DNA of 64,000 nucleotides from Corticimicrobacter populi (GCF_003123725.1 NZ_QETA01000004.1:248001-312000), one strand, 5' to 3'; counted from the stretch's first letter, positions 35,691 through 44,564 are shown. Notes: generated by a model from the letters alone, not told the origin. Numbers and translations are program-made.

Positions 35691-38072
35691 ATGTCATTCC
35701 CTATTTTCTTTCGTCAATCCATCCTGCCTCGTGTCCTGGTCGCCAGCCTGATGGTGCCTGCGATATTCCCGTTGGCCGTGTCGGCGCAGCAGACTGCGTC
35801 GGCACCTTCGCAATTCGACATTGCCGCCGGCCCGCTCGGCCCGGCCCTGAATCAGTTTGCACAAATCGCGGGTATTTACCTGAGTGGTGCCGGCAGTCTC
35901 ACCGAAGGGCGGCAAACGGCCGGCCTGCATGGCACCTACAGCGTCGAACAGGGCCTGGCCATCCTGCTGGCCGATGCCAATCTGCAGGCGCGTCGTACCG
36001 GGGAGGGGCGATATACCTTGCAGCCCAGGGCCGATGCAGCGACATTGGCCCCCATCATGGTGACGGCTGCTGATGCCCGGACGGACGGGGGCCTGAACGC
36101 CTTCGTGGCCAGCCAGAGCGGCAGCGCCGGCAAGGTGGAAGCCGAACTGTTCGAAACGCCACGCTCGGTCAGTGTGGTCACGCGTGCGCAAATGGAAGCG
36201 CGCGGTGCCATGAGCGTATTGGACGCCGTGACCTACACGGCCGGGGTAACGACGGGCAGCGCAGGTTTCGATCCTCGCTTCGATCAGATATCCATACGTG
36301 GTTTCCAGGTCAATATCAAAGGGGATTACCTGGATGGTCTGCGCCAGACGCCGGGTATCTATGCCACGCCGCGCACCGAACCCTATTTGCTCGAACAGGT
36401 GGATATCGTCAAGGGACCGATGTCGGTACTGTATGGGCAGGGCACCCCTGGCGGCCTGATCAACCGGGTATCCAAGCGTCCGACCGACACGCCTGTGCGC
36501 GAGGTGATGGTGACGGGCGCTTCGCACGATCGCAAGCAGTTTGCCGTCGATATCGGTGATGACATGAATGAAAGCGGTACGGCGCGCTTCCGGGTCACGG
36601 GTCTGATCCGGCGTGGCGAGTTCGACCGGCAGATCAACGATGACAGGGATGTGCTGGCCCCGGTATTCGATTTTCAGCTCAGTGACAAGACGACGCTGAC
36701 GGTGCGCGGGCAATACATGAAGGATGATACCGATGGCGGGGTCGGGACGTATGTCGATAATGGCCGGCCGACCAGCATGCGCATCAGCGATCCTGACTAC
36801 GATTATCAGCGACAGACGGAATACCAGTTTGGCTACGAACTGGTGCATCGCTACAGTGATGCCCTGACGCTGAGCCAGCACCTGCGCTACAGCGACCTGG
36901 ACATGAAGGTACGTTATCTGGACAACGCCGGCTTGCGACCGGGTACGCGCATCCTCGACCGCTCGGCCTGGTCTGTCGGCAGCAAGGTGGAAAGCCTGGT
37001 GGTGGATAACCGTGCGCTCCTGAATTTCCAGACGGGCGAGATCGACAATCAGTTGCTGGCGGGCTTCGACTATCAACGGGTCAACTGGAACAATCGTATC
37101 GGTTTGCTGACCAGCGGTGTGCCGCCGCTCGATCTGGACAATCCGCAGTATGGCAATGTCTCCTTGCCGACACCCGACTACAACCTGGTCTCGGTCAAGC
37201 AGCGCGATGACCAGCTTGGCTACTATCTGTCCCATCAGGCCAGCATCGGCAATTGGCGGCTGAATCTGGGGGGGCGCTACGATGTCGTGCATCAACGCAA
37301 CCAAAACGTCCTGGCGGGCGGCAGTGTGCTGCGCAAGAAAGATGATGCGTTCACCTGGCAGGCTGGCGTGCTGTACCTGAGCGACAGTGGTTTTGCACCG
37401 TACCTGAGCTATGCCACTTCGTTTACGCCCAACAGCAGCCTGAATGCACAGGGCACGCCGCTGGATCCGACGCGCGGTTCGCAGATCGAGGCCGGGGTCA
37501 AATATCAGTTGCCCGGTCAGCGCAGCCAGATCACGCTGGCGGCCTATCAGATCGATGAAAAGGATGCTGTGCGGGCTGTGCCGGGTACTGCATATTCGGA
37601 GCTGGCCGGCAAACTGCGTTCGCGAGGTGTAGAACTCGAGGCATTGGCCGAGCTGGATGACGGACTCGATCTGATTGCCTACTACAGTTATCACCGCAGC
37701 CAGGTACGGGCCAGCAACAATCCTGCCGAAGTCGGCAAGACCCCGAGTCGCCAGCCGCGCCATACTGCCGGAGCATGGCTGGATTATCGCTTGCAGCAGG
37801 GGCCGCTGGCAGGGCTGGGTTTCGGGGCCGGTGCGCGCTATGTGGGCAGCAGCTATGGCGACACGCTCAATACCATGCATAACCAGGCCTCGACGCTGGT
37901 CGATCTGGCAGTCAGCTATGACTTTGGCTTGCGCAATGCATCGCTCAAGGGCTGGTTTGCGAGCCTGAACGTGCAAAACGTGGCCGACAAGGAAGTCGCA
38001 GTGTGCAGCAGTGGCTATTGCTATCTGGGCATCGGTCGGCAGATTGTGGGCAGCCTGCGCTATCGCTGGTAA
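35691..38072 (+). CDS. TonB-dependent ferric-siderophore receptor with signalling (STN) domain
   Basis: A 793-residue outer-membrane transducer. A signal peptide ends at VSAQQ. Residues about 42-115 form a secretin/TonB N-terminal (STN) signalling domain (FDIAAGPLGPALNQFAQIAG), then the plug (ETPRSVSVVTRAQMEARGA, VDIVKGPMSVLYGQGTPGG) and a 22-strand barrel ending with aromatic Trp (SLRYRW). The STN domain means uptake is coupled to the FecI/FecR pair just upstream. Resembles the FhuE/FoxA/FpvA group of siderophore receptors; no siderophore biosynthesis genes are near, so it may use foreign siderophores. Confidence 0.93.
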   Translation: MSFPIFFRQSILPRVLVASLMVPAIFPLAVSAQQTASAPSQFDIAAGPLGPALNQFAQIAGIYLSGAGSLTEGRQTAGLHGTYSVEQGLAILLADANLQARRTGEGRYTLQPRADAATLAPIMVTAADARTDGGLNAFVASQSGSAGKVEAELFETPRSVSVVTRAQMEARGAMSVLDAVTYTAGVTTGSAGFDPRFDQISIRGFQVNIKGDYLDGLRQTPGIYATPRTEPYLLEQVDIVKGPMSVLYGQGTPGGLINRVSKRPTDTPVREVMVTGASHDRKQFAVDIGDDMNESGTARFRVTGLIRRGEFDRQINDDRDVLAPVFDFQLSDKTTLTVRGQYMKDDTDGGVGTYVDNGRPTSMRISDPDYDYQRQTEYQFGYELVHRYSDALTLSQHLRYSDLDMKVRYLDNAGLRPGTRILDRSAWSVGSKVESLVVDNRALLNFQTGEIDNQLLAGFDYQRVNWNNRIGLLTSGVPPLDLDNPQYGNVSLPTPDYNLVSVKQRDDQLGYYLSHQASIGNWRLNLGGRYDVVHQRNQNVLAGGSVLRKKDDAFTWQAGVLYLSDSGFAPYLSYATSFTPNSSLNAQGTPLDPTRGSQIEAGVKYQLPGQRSQITLAAYQIDEKDAVRAVPGTAYSELAGKLRSRGVELEALAELDDGLDLIAYYSYHRSQVRASNNPAEVGKTPSRQPRHTAGAWLDYRLQQGPLAGLGFGAGARYVGSSYGDTLNTMHNQASTLVDLAVSYDFGLRNASLKGWFASLNVQNVADKEVAVCSSGYCYLGIGRQIVGSLRYRW

Positions 38073-38116
38073 GGCCAATCCAGGCACGTCTTCGAGGTGT
38101 GCAGGAATGGATCAAG

Positions 38117-38144
38117 GGGGTCACCAATTCTCATTGGTGACCCC
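38117..38144. terminator. Strong hairpin between the receptor and ABC-F genes
   Basis: A perfect 12-base stem (ggggtcaccaat / attggtgacccc) with the loop tctc between two convergent genes. No long T-run follows on either strand, so termination efficiency is uncertain, but the position fits a shared terminator. Confidence 0.65.
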
Positions 38145-38158
38145 TGGACTTTCCACCC

Positions 38159-39772
38159 TCACCACGGTGTCAGTTGCCAGCCATCCGGGCTTGCCTGCAG
38201 GCGGTCAGTCAATGCCAGGTTGTTCATGAACACCTCATCATGCGACACCACGACCAACGCCCCTCGGTAGCTGCACAACATGGCTTCGAGCGCCTGCATG
38301 GTCGTGATGTCGAGGTGGTTGCTGGGCTCGTCCAGCAACAGCAGAGATGGTGAAGGAAGGCGGTAGAGCAGGCAGGCCAGTGCCGCTTTCAGGCGCTCTC
38401 CACCGCTCAGCAAGCCGGGCGGTACGGTCAGAGCGTGTGTGTCCAGACCGATCTGTGCCAGTCGCATGCGTAGCGTGCTTTCGCCAATACCCATATCGCA
38501 CGCGCGCAACTGCTCCAGAATCGGGATGTCATTTCCCAGAACTGTCAGGCGCTGGTCCAGGTAGGCGCTGCCGGGCATGACCCTGACGGAGCCTGACAGG
38601 GGAGCGAGGTGCCCGGCCAGCACTTTGAGCAGCGTCGATTTGCCGCTGCCGTTGGCTCCGCTGATGCCGATGCGTTGCTGGTTGCCCAGGATGAGGTTGA
38701 CAGGCGGACTGCGATCCGCGACGAAGGGCAGCTGTACATCTTCCAGTACCGCTGCCTGTCGCGTAGCCGCCTGAATGGCAGGTGGTACGAAGAGGGTGAT
38801 CGGGCTATCTTTTTCGACCTGTGCGGCGGCTTCACGCACATCACGGGCAAGCTGCGCGCGGATGGCGGTATGTTGCTGCTGCAGCTTGCCGGTCGAGAGT
38901 TCGCTGCGTGCCTTCTGGCGGTCCAGCAGGATTTTGGCCTGGTTGGTGTCCTTTCCCTGGCGGTTGCCTTGCGCTTGCTTGCGCGCCTGCCGCTCGCGTT
39001 GTGCGCTCATGGCTTGTTCTCTGCGCTGGCGCTCTGTCTTGCAGTGCGCCAGTTGTTGCAGGGCCTGCTGCCTTTCCTGGGCCTTGGCCTCGGCATAGAA
39101 CGTGTAATTGCCGCCATGGCTGCGCAAGCCCAGCTCAGACAATTCCACGATGCGCTCCATGTTTTGCAGCAACTGCCGGTCATGACTGATGACCAGCAGA
39201 CCGCCCGGCCAATCCTGCAGCTGTGTCTCCAGTATCTGGCGGCTTGGGCGATCCAGATGGTTGCTGGGTTCGTCCAGGATGAGAAAGTCTGCGTTCGACA
39301 GCAGGGCACCGATCAGCGTGATCCGCATGGCTTCGCCGCCGCTGAGGACGTGGGCGGGACTGCCTGCATCGAGATGGCCCAGACCGTGACGTTCGAGCGC
39401 GTATTGCAGGCGTGGGCCGATGTCCCAGTATCCATCTACCGTATCGAAGTCTTCCGGTGCGCAGCTGCCCGTTTCGATACGCCCCAGTGCGTCCAGTATG
39501 TGCTGCACGCCAGCGAGGCTGGCCAGGGTGGCACCGGCTGGTGGGGAAACTTGCTGGGCCAGGTAATGCACGTTGCCTGATCGCAGGCAGCGGCCACCGG
39601 ACGGCAGCAACTGTCCGGCCAGCAGGCGCGCCAGCACTGACTTGCCGGCACCGTTGCGCCCGACCAGGCCCGTGGGGCGTTGGTCGAAGGTTTCATGGAG
39701 TGGCCGAAAAAGCATCCTGCCGTCCGGCAGGGAATAGGTCACGCCTTCCAGCGTGATATGAGGATTCGTCAT
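38159..39772 (-). CDS. ABC-F family ATPase
   Basis: A 537-residue soluble protein with two ABC domains in one chain and no membrane part. Domain 1 has GRNGAGKS, LSGGEAMR and LILDEPSNHLDR; domain 2 has GANGSGKST, LSGGERLK and LLLLDEPSNHLD. A charged coiled linker (about residues 240-310, rich in Gln, Arg and Lys) joins them. ABC-F proteins act on ribosomes as translation factors or antibiotic-resistance proteins; I cannot assign this one to a subgroup such as EttA, Uup or an ARE factor. It stands alone, convergent with the receptor gene. Confidence 0.88.
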   Translation of the reverse strand: MTNPHITLEGVTYSLPDGRMLFRPLHETFDQRPTGLVGRNGAGKSVLARLLAGQLLPSGGRCLRSGNVHYLAQQVSPPAGATLASLAGVQHILDALGRIETGSCAPEDFDTVDGYWDIGPRLQYALERHGLGHLDAGSPAHVLSGGEAMRITLIGALLSNADFLILDEPSNHLDRPSRQILETQLQDWPGGLLVISHDRQLLQNMERIVELSELGLRSHGGNYTFYAEAKAQERQQALQQLAHCKTERQRREQAMSAQRERQARKQAQGNRQGKDTNQAKILLDRQKARSELSTGKLQQQHTAIRAQLARDVREAAAQVEKDSPITLFVPPAIQAATRQAAVLEDVQLPFVADRSPPVNLILGNQQRIGISGANGSGKSTLLKVLAGHLAPLSGSVRVMPGSAYLDQRLTVLGNDIPILEQLRACDMGIGESTLRMRLAQIGLDTHALTVPPGLLSGGERLKAALACLLYRLPSPSLLLLDEPSNHLDITTMQALEAMLCSYRGALVVVSHDEVFMNNLALTDRLQASPDGWQLTPW

Positions 39773-40023
39773 GCGTCATGGTTCCAGTGATGCCAAGGCT
39801 TCCCTGCAGTGCAGGGGCGATTGGAGTCTGGCCGTCAGGTCGACGGCGGCATCAATGGCGCATGGGACGAATACCTCGTGAAAATGGCTCTGGCCGATAC
39901 TATAGAAGGCCTAGTTGAAAATGGCAAAAAGAAGGTGGCCTATTGCCGTATTGAGGGCGTTACGGGGTGAGCTGAAATGTAGTATTGCAACCTGTCTTTT
40001 TCCATAGAGGAGTGGTACTTGTC

Positions 40024-40506
40024 GTGGATACTGTAGTTGATGTCATCGCTGGCGTGCTCGGCGTCTATTTCATCATCGCGATGTTGATGTTTTTTCACTG
40101 GTTCTATTTTCGCAAGGGAAGCCCGAAAAAGTCGTTGATACATATCGGTATTTCCGTTGCGTTGCTGTGTGTGGTGGTGGGCGTCCAGATGCTGCGCTGG
40201 CAGAGCATCAATGCCGAGCTGGCGGCCGAAAAGGCTGCGCAGGCTCCCAAGCCTGTCGTCATTGCGCCGGATTTGCTGGAGATATTGGTGACCAATGCCG
40301 ATCCTGCCTCGCTTGAGCCGTCGCAGGTTGCCGCCGTGGCCGCGCTGGCCGAGCAGCGCCTGGGCGAAGCCGGTACGCAGCATGCTGCAGCGCTCAAGCA
40401 GTATTTTGTCTATTACCACAGCAAGCTGGCAGAAAAGACCGTGCCCGAGACGATTGCGGGTATCAATTTCGACGCACAGCGTCGCAATGCCGAGCGCATG
40501 CCCTGA
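40024..40506 (+). CDS. Hypothetical protein with two N-terminal membrane helices
   Basis: A protein of about 160 residues. Two hydrophobic helices (IAGVLGVYFIIAMLMFFHWF and LIHIGISVALLCVVVGVQML) are joined by a basic loop (RKGSPKKS), then an alanine-rich soluble helical domain of about 100 residues. I do not recognise it. The start is uncertain: GTG at 40024 has AGAGGAG eleven bases upstream, and GTG at 40012 and TTG at 39985 are alternatives in frame. The 251 bases before it hold no other gene that I can support. Confidence 0.65.
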   Translation: MDTVVDVIAGVLGVYFIIAMLMFFHWFYFRKGSPKKSLIHIGISVALLCVVVGVQMLRWQSINAELAAEKAAQAPKPVVIAPDLLEILVTNADPASLEPSQVAAVAALAEQRLGEAGTQHAAALKQYFVYYHSKLAEKTVPETIAGINFDAQRRNAERMP

Positions 40507-40640
40507 GCGGGTGTGACGTTGTTTGCCTGAGGCCATGTCCTGACCCGGCAGGATATGACGTGGTACGCTATTCGGGACACAGCCTGCGGATGCGATGCGT
40601 CGTTTTCTAGGGCTGATCTCGAATAGACAGGAGTTGAACC

Positions 40641-40832
40641 ATGCGTCTTTTGTTGGCGATCTTTCTTCCCTTTACCGTATTTTTCACGATTGGCCGGCCG
40701 ATTGCGGGCATCATTTGCCTGTTGCTGCAAATTACTCTGATCGGCTGGATTCCCGCCGCGCTCTGGGCGGTCTATGCCCTGAGCCAGTATAAAACCGACA
40801 AGAAGATCGAAGCCTCGCTCCGAGGGCGTTGA
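40641..40832 (+). CDS. YqaE/Pmp3-family membrane protein
   Basis: A 63-residue proteolipid with two hydrophobic helices (RLLLAIFLPFTVFFTIGRP and GIICLLLQITLIGWIPAALW) and a charged tail. The pattern FLP at the start and GWIPAALWAVY in the second helix fits the UPF0057/Pmp3 family, linked in yeast and plants to membrane potential and salt stress. AGGAG stands nine bases before the ATG. It is monocistronic as far as can be seen. Confidence 0.8.
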   Translation: MRLLLAIFLPFTVFFTIGRPIAGIICLLLQITLIGWIPAALWAVYALSQYKTDKKIEASLRGR

Positions 40833-40918
40833 GCTGTCTTTGTCCGGCCCCGGCTGTGACGGGCATGGCCGTGCGGGTGTACGTGAGCAATGCCTTGCAG
40901 CCCTGGCTCAGTCGTACG

Positions 40919-41638
40919 TCATTCCCATGCAATTTCGCCATTGCGCAGCGTCGGCACTAGGATCGGGCTGCCTTCGAAACAGGTTTCGAACAGCCATCGG
41001 GAAGGTTGAAACGACTCAGGAGGCAGGCCATTCCGCTGCCAGTCTTCACGGTAGCGCTGATCGTCCGGCAGGCGAAACTGGGCAATCCAGCCTGTGTCGC
41101 ACAGTATTTCCTGGCCTTGTGATGGCCCTTCCGCCTGTACGGTAAAGCGCCGGGGTTGCGCCAGCTCCATCAGCGGCGGTGCCGTCTGGACGGCGGACAC
41201 CCATGCAGCATTTATGGTCTGTGGCGCGGGAAAGCGCATGGCCTGTACAGCCCGCAATGTCACCGGCCAGTCGGGCGTACCGGGGTCAAGAGGGTCGTCA
41301 CGCAGCAAGCGGGTGTCGGCAGGGAGCATGATTTCGCCGAATGTAGACGCGGCCTGTACGGTGACATAGCGCCGGGCCTGCAGGTTGGCATCCAGCGCAT
41401 CCTGGCCCCGTTGCTGCAGCCAGATGTTTATCCAGAGGGTTGCGACCATTGCCGGATAGGCTAGGGCAATGCACAGCAGCAGGCTGCTGCGCCAGGACAG
41501 TGGTGCCACCGGTCCCTGGCGAGCCTGTCGGATGCGCCTGCGCATCCAGGCCAGTACGGCTATCACCGACAGCAGGGCGAGCGCGGTGAGCAGCGTGGCG
41601 GCCAGGGCAGCCCCGGCCGCGCCGGCAGAGCCGAGCAT
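40919..41638 (-). CDS. Unrecognised two-helix membrane protein, last gene of the encapsulin operon
   Basis: A 239-residue protein. Helix 1 is about residues 14-31 (ATLLTALALLSVIAVLAWM) and helix 2 about residues 51-73 (LLLCIALAYPAMVATLWINI), linked by a short basic loop (RRRIRQARQ) that should face the cytoplasm. The remaining 165 residues would then lie in the periplasm, with two cysteines (ILCDTGW, FETCFEG) able to form a disulfide. I find no known family. Its start is eight bases after the encapsulin stop, and the ribosome-binding site TAGGA uses the encapsulin stop codon, so it is translated with the shell gene. A role in shell localisation or in sensing is speculation. Confidence 0.75.
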   Translation of the reverse strand: MLGSAGAAGAALAATLLTALALLSVIAVLAWMRRRIRQARQGPVAPLSWRSSLLLCIALAYPAMVATLWINIWLQQRGQDALDANLQARRYVTVQAASTFGEIMLPADTRLLRDDPLDPGTPDWPVTLRAVQAMRFPAPQTINAAWVSAVQTAPPLMELAQPRRFTVQAEGPSQGQEILCDTGWIAQFRLPDDQRYREDWQRNGLPPESFQPSRWLFETCFEGSPILVPTLRNGEIAWE

Positions 41639-41646
41639 CGTGTTTC

Positions 41647-42444
41647 CTACGACTGTACGGTGACGGATGCTTCGGTCGTCAGCAGCAGGAAGGTAAAGCT
41701 TTCCTGCAGGTACAGTCGTACGCTGCTGTCGGTGTGGCTCTGGTAGCCGATGGACAGGTCCTGGCCGATGTGGAATGCGAAATCGCCGCCGCGTGTGCTC
41801 AGCACGCTGCCGCCCTGGATCGCCGGGGCCCAGATGATTTCGCCATTGACCAGCCGGCGGATATGCTCCAGCACCGGGTAGCCCTGGTCGCTGGCCTCGC
41901 TGACTGCCGTATAGGCATCGGCACCGAGCACGACCGTATAGGGACCGTCCACGCCTTCCAGGCGCAGTTGCTCCAGGGCCTTGGCGATGACGGTGGGATA
42001 GTCGGCCAGGTCGGGGGGCAGCGACAGCCGTGTGGTGGACGCGCCCTGGCGCACACCGATGATGCCGGCGGCTTCGTAGCCGTCGAAAATGGCGCGGTCT
42101 TCGGCCAGCGCCAGTTGCGTGGCGGCGTCCTTGGCCGGTTGCCAGTCGGAGTCGTCGGCACCGCGCTCGACATCGTCGATCGCCTCACGTGACAGTTCGA
42201 ACGGAACGCGCAATTCGACCACCTGGCGGACTTCGCGCTGACGTGCCTGTACGCCGTCGAGCGGGGCCGCGATGCCGCGCTGATGGCCGGTGCCGATGGC
42301 CGCCAGATCCGGGCCCAGCGGTCCCTGAACGTCGACCACGCGGCGTCCGGCCAGCGAACGCTTGAAGGTGCGGGCGACTTCTTCTTCGATCTGGGCCCAG
42401 GCGGCGCTGGAAATGGGGGCCAGTTCGCGGTGCAGGTTATTCAT
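41647..42444 (-). CDS. Encapsulin shell protein (family 1)
   Basis: A 265-residue HK97-fold shell protein of the family that includes linocin M18 and Cfp29; such proteins form 60-subunit nanocompartments. Diagnostic stretches are the N-terminus (NNLHRELAPISSAAWAQIEE), which lines the cargo-binding pocket, RRVVDVQGPLG, FELSREAIDDVERGA and the C-terminal SYLQESFTF-like segment LYLQESFTFLLLTTEA. Length is normal for T=1 shells. The DyP cargo gene overlaps its start by eight bases. Its ribosome-binding site AAAGGAG lies inside the DyP gene, within the cargo-peptide codons. Confidence 0.93.
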   Translation of the reverse strand: MNNLHRELAPISSAAWAQIEEEVARTFKRSLAGRRVVDVQGPLGPDLAAIGTGHQRGIAAPLDGVQARQREVRQVVELRVPFELSREAIDDVERGADDSDWQPAKDAATQLALAEDRAIFDGYEAAGIIGVRQGASTTRLSLPPDLADYPTVIAKALEQLRLEGVDGPYTVVLGADAYTAVSEASDQGYPVLEHIRRLVNGEIIWAPAIQGGSVLSTRGGDFAFHIGQDLSIGYQSHTDSSVRLYLQESFTFLLLTTEASVTVQS

Positions 42445-43504
42445 GACGAGGTGCTCCTTTGAGTGATCCGATGTTGAGGGTGCCGCTGCCAGGCGTGCCG
42501 GACAGGGTGTCGGCGGCCGGGACAGGGGTGTTCGTGTCCTGCAATGTGTCGGGTACCTGTTCCGACAGCGTATCGAGCAGCGGCAGCGACGGAATGAAAA
42601 ACAGGCTGCCGGTCACGGCCTGTGAGAAATCCAGCAGGCGATCGTAGTTGCCGGGCGGTACGCCCACGAACATGTTTTCCAGCATTTGCTCGATGGGGGC
42701 GGGCGAGCGGGCGTAGCCGATGAAATAGGTGCCGAACTCTCCGTGACCGGGACGACCGAAGGGCATGTTGTCGCGCAGGATCTTGATTTCGTTGCCGTCG
42801 TCGTCCTCGAGCACGGTCAGGGCATTGTGCGCCCAGCTGGGCTTGGTGTCGTCGTCGAGTTCGATGTCTGACAGCTTGGTGCGACCGATGATGCGTTCCT
42901 GGGTTTCCACCGGTAGGGCATTCCAGCCTTTCATGTCGTGCAGATATTTCTGTACCAGCACATAGCTGCCGCCCGTGTAGTCCGGGTCTTCGTCACCGAT
43001 CACGGTAAAGCGTACGGCCTCGTCGCCTTCCGGGTTTTCGGTGCCATCCACGAATCCGACCATGGAGCGGTGATCGAACTGGCGAAATCCCTGGACTTCA
43101 TCCACCACGTCGATGGCCCCTTCGAGGCGCCCCAGCAACTGGGTTGCCAGTTCGAAACAGAGGTCGGTGCGTTCTGCCCGGATATGTATCAGCAGGTCGC
43201 CCGGCGTGGCGATGGCCTGGCGCGTACCGCTGCCGAATTCGCGAAACGGATGCAGGCCGGCTGGCCTGGGCAGGCCGAACAGGCGATCCCAGGCCGTGGC
43301 ACCGAATCCGACCACACAGGACAGGTGGCCGGTGGGTATGCGCTTGCCCACGGCACGGGCCAGTCCGGCCACATCCGCGCACCAGGCGCGGACTTGGGCC
43401 AGGCATTGCACATCATCCCGGAGCGTGGCCACAATGAAAAAAGCGTTGTTGGTGACCGCACCGTAGACGGGTTGCGGTGCGGGTGATGCTGGGGTATCGA
43501 TCAT
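42437..43504 (-). CDS. DyP-type heme peroxidase with encapsulin cargo-loading peptide
   Basis: A 355-residue dye-decolorising peroxidase. The GxxDG motif is G150-F-V-D-G154 (D153 catalytic); the likely proximal heme ligand is H226 in SWAHNAL and the distal arginine R244 in LRDNMPFG. There is no Tat signal, so it stays in the cytoplasm. After a Pro/Thr-rich linker the last 15 residues contain GTLNIGSLKG (341-350), the classic cargo-loading peptide that docks DyP inside family 1 encapsulins. The shell gene overlaps its stop. No clear ribosome-binding site precedes its ATG, and ribB ends 43 bases upstream. Confidence 0.95.
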   Translation of the reverse strand: MIDTPASPAPQPVYGAVTNNAFFIVATLRDDVQCLAQVRAWCADVAGLARAVGKRIPTGHLSCVVGFGATAWDRLFGLPRPAGLHPFREFGSGTRQAIATPGDLLIHIRAERTDLCFELATQLLGRLEGAIDVVDEVQGFRQFDHRSMVGFVDGTENPEGDEAVRFTVIGDEDPDYTGGSYVLVQKYLHDMKGWNALPVETQERIIGRTKLSDIELDDDTKPSWAHNALTVLEDDDGNEIKILRDNMPFGRPGHGEFGTYFIGYARSPAPIEQMLENMFVGVPPGNYDRLLDFSQAVTGSLFFIPSLPLLDTLSEQVPDTLQDTNTPVPAADTLSGTPGSGTLNIGSLKGAPRHE

Positions 43505-43547
43505 GGCGTAGAGGTATGGGGCTGGACGGGAAGTGATTCAGGTATGT

Positions 43548-44213
43548 TCAGATACATAGTACGTCAACCAGATCGGCGATGGACAGCAGCGGCAGGTCAT
43601 GACGTGCGGCATAGTCCAGCACCTGCCTGCCGCGCGTCATGGAGCCATCCGGATTCATCAGTTCGCAGAGCACGGCTGCCGGGCGCAGGCCGGCGCGTTC
43701 GGCCAGGCAGACGGCACCTTCGGTATGGCCTCGCCGCGCCAGGATACCGCCGGGATGCGCACGCAGCGGAAAAACGTGGCCGGGACGCACCAGGTCAGCG
43801 GGCGTGGCGTCGGGCGCAATGGCGGCCCGGATGGTGGCCAGCCGATCATGCGCACTCACGCCGGTGGTGACGCCCCGGCGCGCCTCGATGGTGACGGTAA
43901 AGGCCGTGCCGTGACTGCTTTCGTTGTGCTCTACCATTTGCGGCAGTGCAAGCCGGGTCAGGGTGTCGTCCGTCAGGCAGAGGCAGACGATGCCGCTGCC
44001 GTCGCGGATCAGTTGTGCCATGGTGGCTTCTGTCAGCCGCTCAGCCGCGATGATCAGGTCTGCTTCGTCCTCGCGGTCGTTGTCATCGGTCAGAACAACC
44101 GGACGGCCCGCCCGGATCGCTTCGAGCGCGGCCTCGACGCGTTGCCGCGCCATATCGGCATGGCAGACGCTGGCTGCGGTGAAGGATGATGGTTGAATGG
44201 ATGCTGCATGCAT
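43548..44213 (-). CDS. ribB: 3,4-dihydroxy-2-butanone 4-phosphate synthase
   Basis: A 221-residue monofunctional RibB that converts ribulose-5-phosphate to the four-carbon precursor of riboflavin. The catalytic segment is [16 protein letters not shown], with further active-site motifs [12 protein letters not shown] and [16 protein letters not shown]. No GTP cyclohydrolase domain is fused. GAGGAG lies eight bases before the ATG at 44213; longer frames upstream overlap the riboswitch and are not coding. It is preceded by an FMN riboswitch and followed, 43 bases later, by the DyP-encapsulin genes on the same strand. Confidence 0.95.
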   Translation of the reverse strand: MHAASIQPSSFTAASVCHADMARQRVEAALEAIRAGRPVVLTDDNDREDEADLIIAAERLTEATMAQLIRDGSGIVCLCLTDDTLTRLALPQMVEHNESSHGTAFTVTIEARRGVTTGVSAHDRLATIRAAIAPDATPADLVRPGHVFPLRAHPGGILARRGHTEGAVCLAERAGLRPAAVLCELMNPDGSMTRGRQVLDYAARHDLPLLSIADLVDVLCI

Positions 44214-44343
44214 GTAAACGCTCCTCGGAGATGCAATAGGATGAGAAGACGTTTTCGGGGCGCACGTGCGCAAGCCATACCGGGTACGTCGGACCGACGC
44301 GGGCAGGCCGCGTGTCCGCGCACCAGGCGCGATCGCTGTCGTG

Positions 44344-44506
44344 CATCTTCTTTCATCCGGACTGTGACCGTCGGCTCTGGCATCTGACCAGATCTGCTGA
44401 CCTCCCGACAATGGCCGGGAGCGCTCGCGGGCTTGCGAAGGAGGCTGCGTGTTGCAGAGACCTTTGCCTACCGCCGGTGGGGAATTTCGCCCCGCCCTGA
44501 AGACGT
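44344..44506 (-). promoter_or_regulatory. FMN riboswitch (RFN element) in the ribB leader
   Basis: On the minus strand the conserved RFN blocks appear in order: tcttcagggcggggcgaaa, ccccaccggcggta, agcccgcgagcgc, ggtcagcag, agccgacggt and agtccggatgaaagaagatg (each quoted separately). The ends tcttc and gaaga close helix P1. About 130 bases of expression platform separate it from ribB; ctcc next to the ribosome-binding site gaggag could hide it when FMN is bound. High FMN should lower expression. Confidence 0.96.
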
Positions 44507-44564
44507 TTGCCGGCAGGTTGCCGACAGGGCAGATAGTGCCGCGATTCGGCACGATGTGCAAGTG

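Noticed and set aside
35694-38087. 797-codon minus-strand frame opposite the TonB receptor
   Set aside because: Length is striking, but composition is shadow-like and no start signal is seen.
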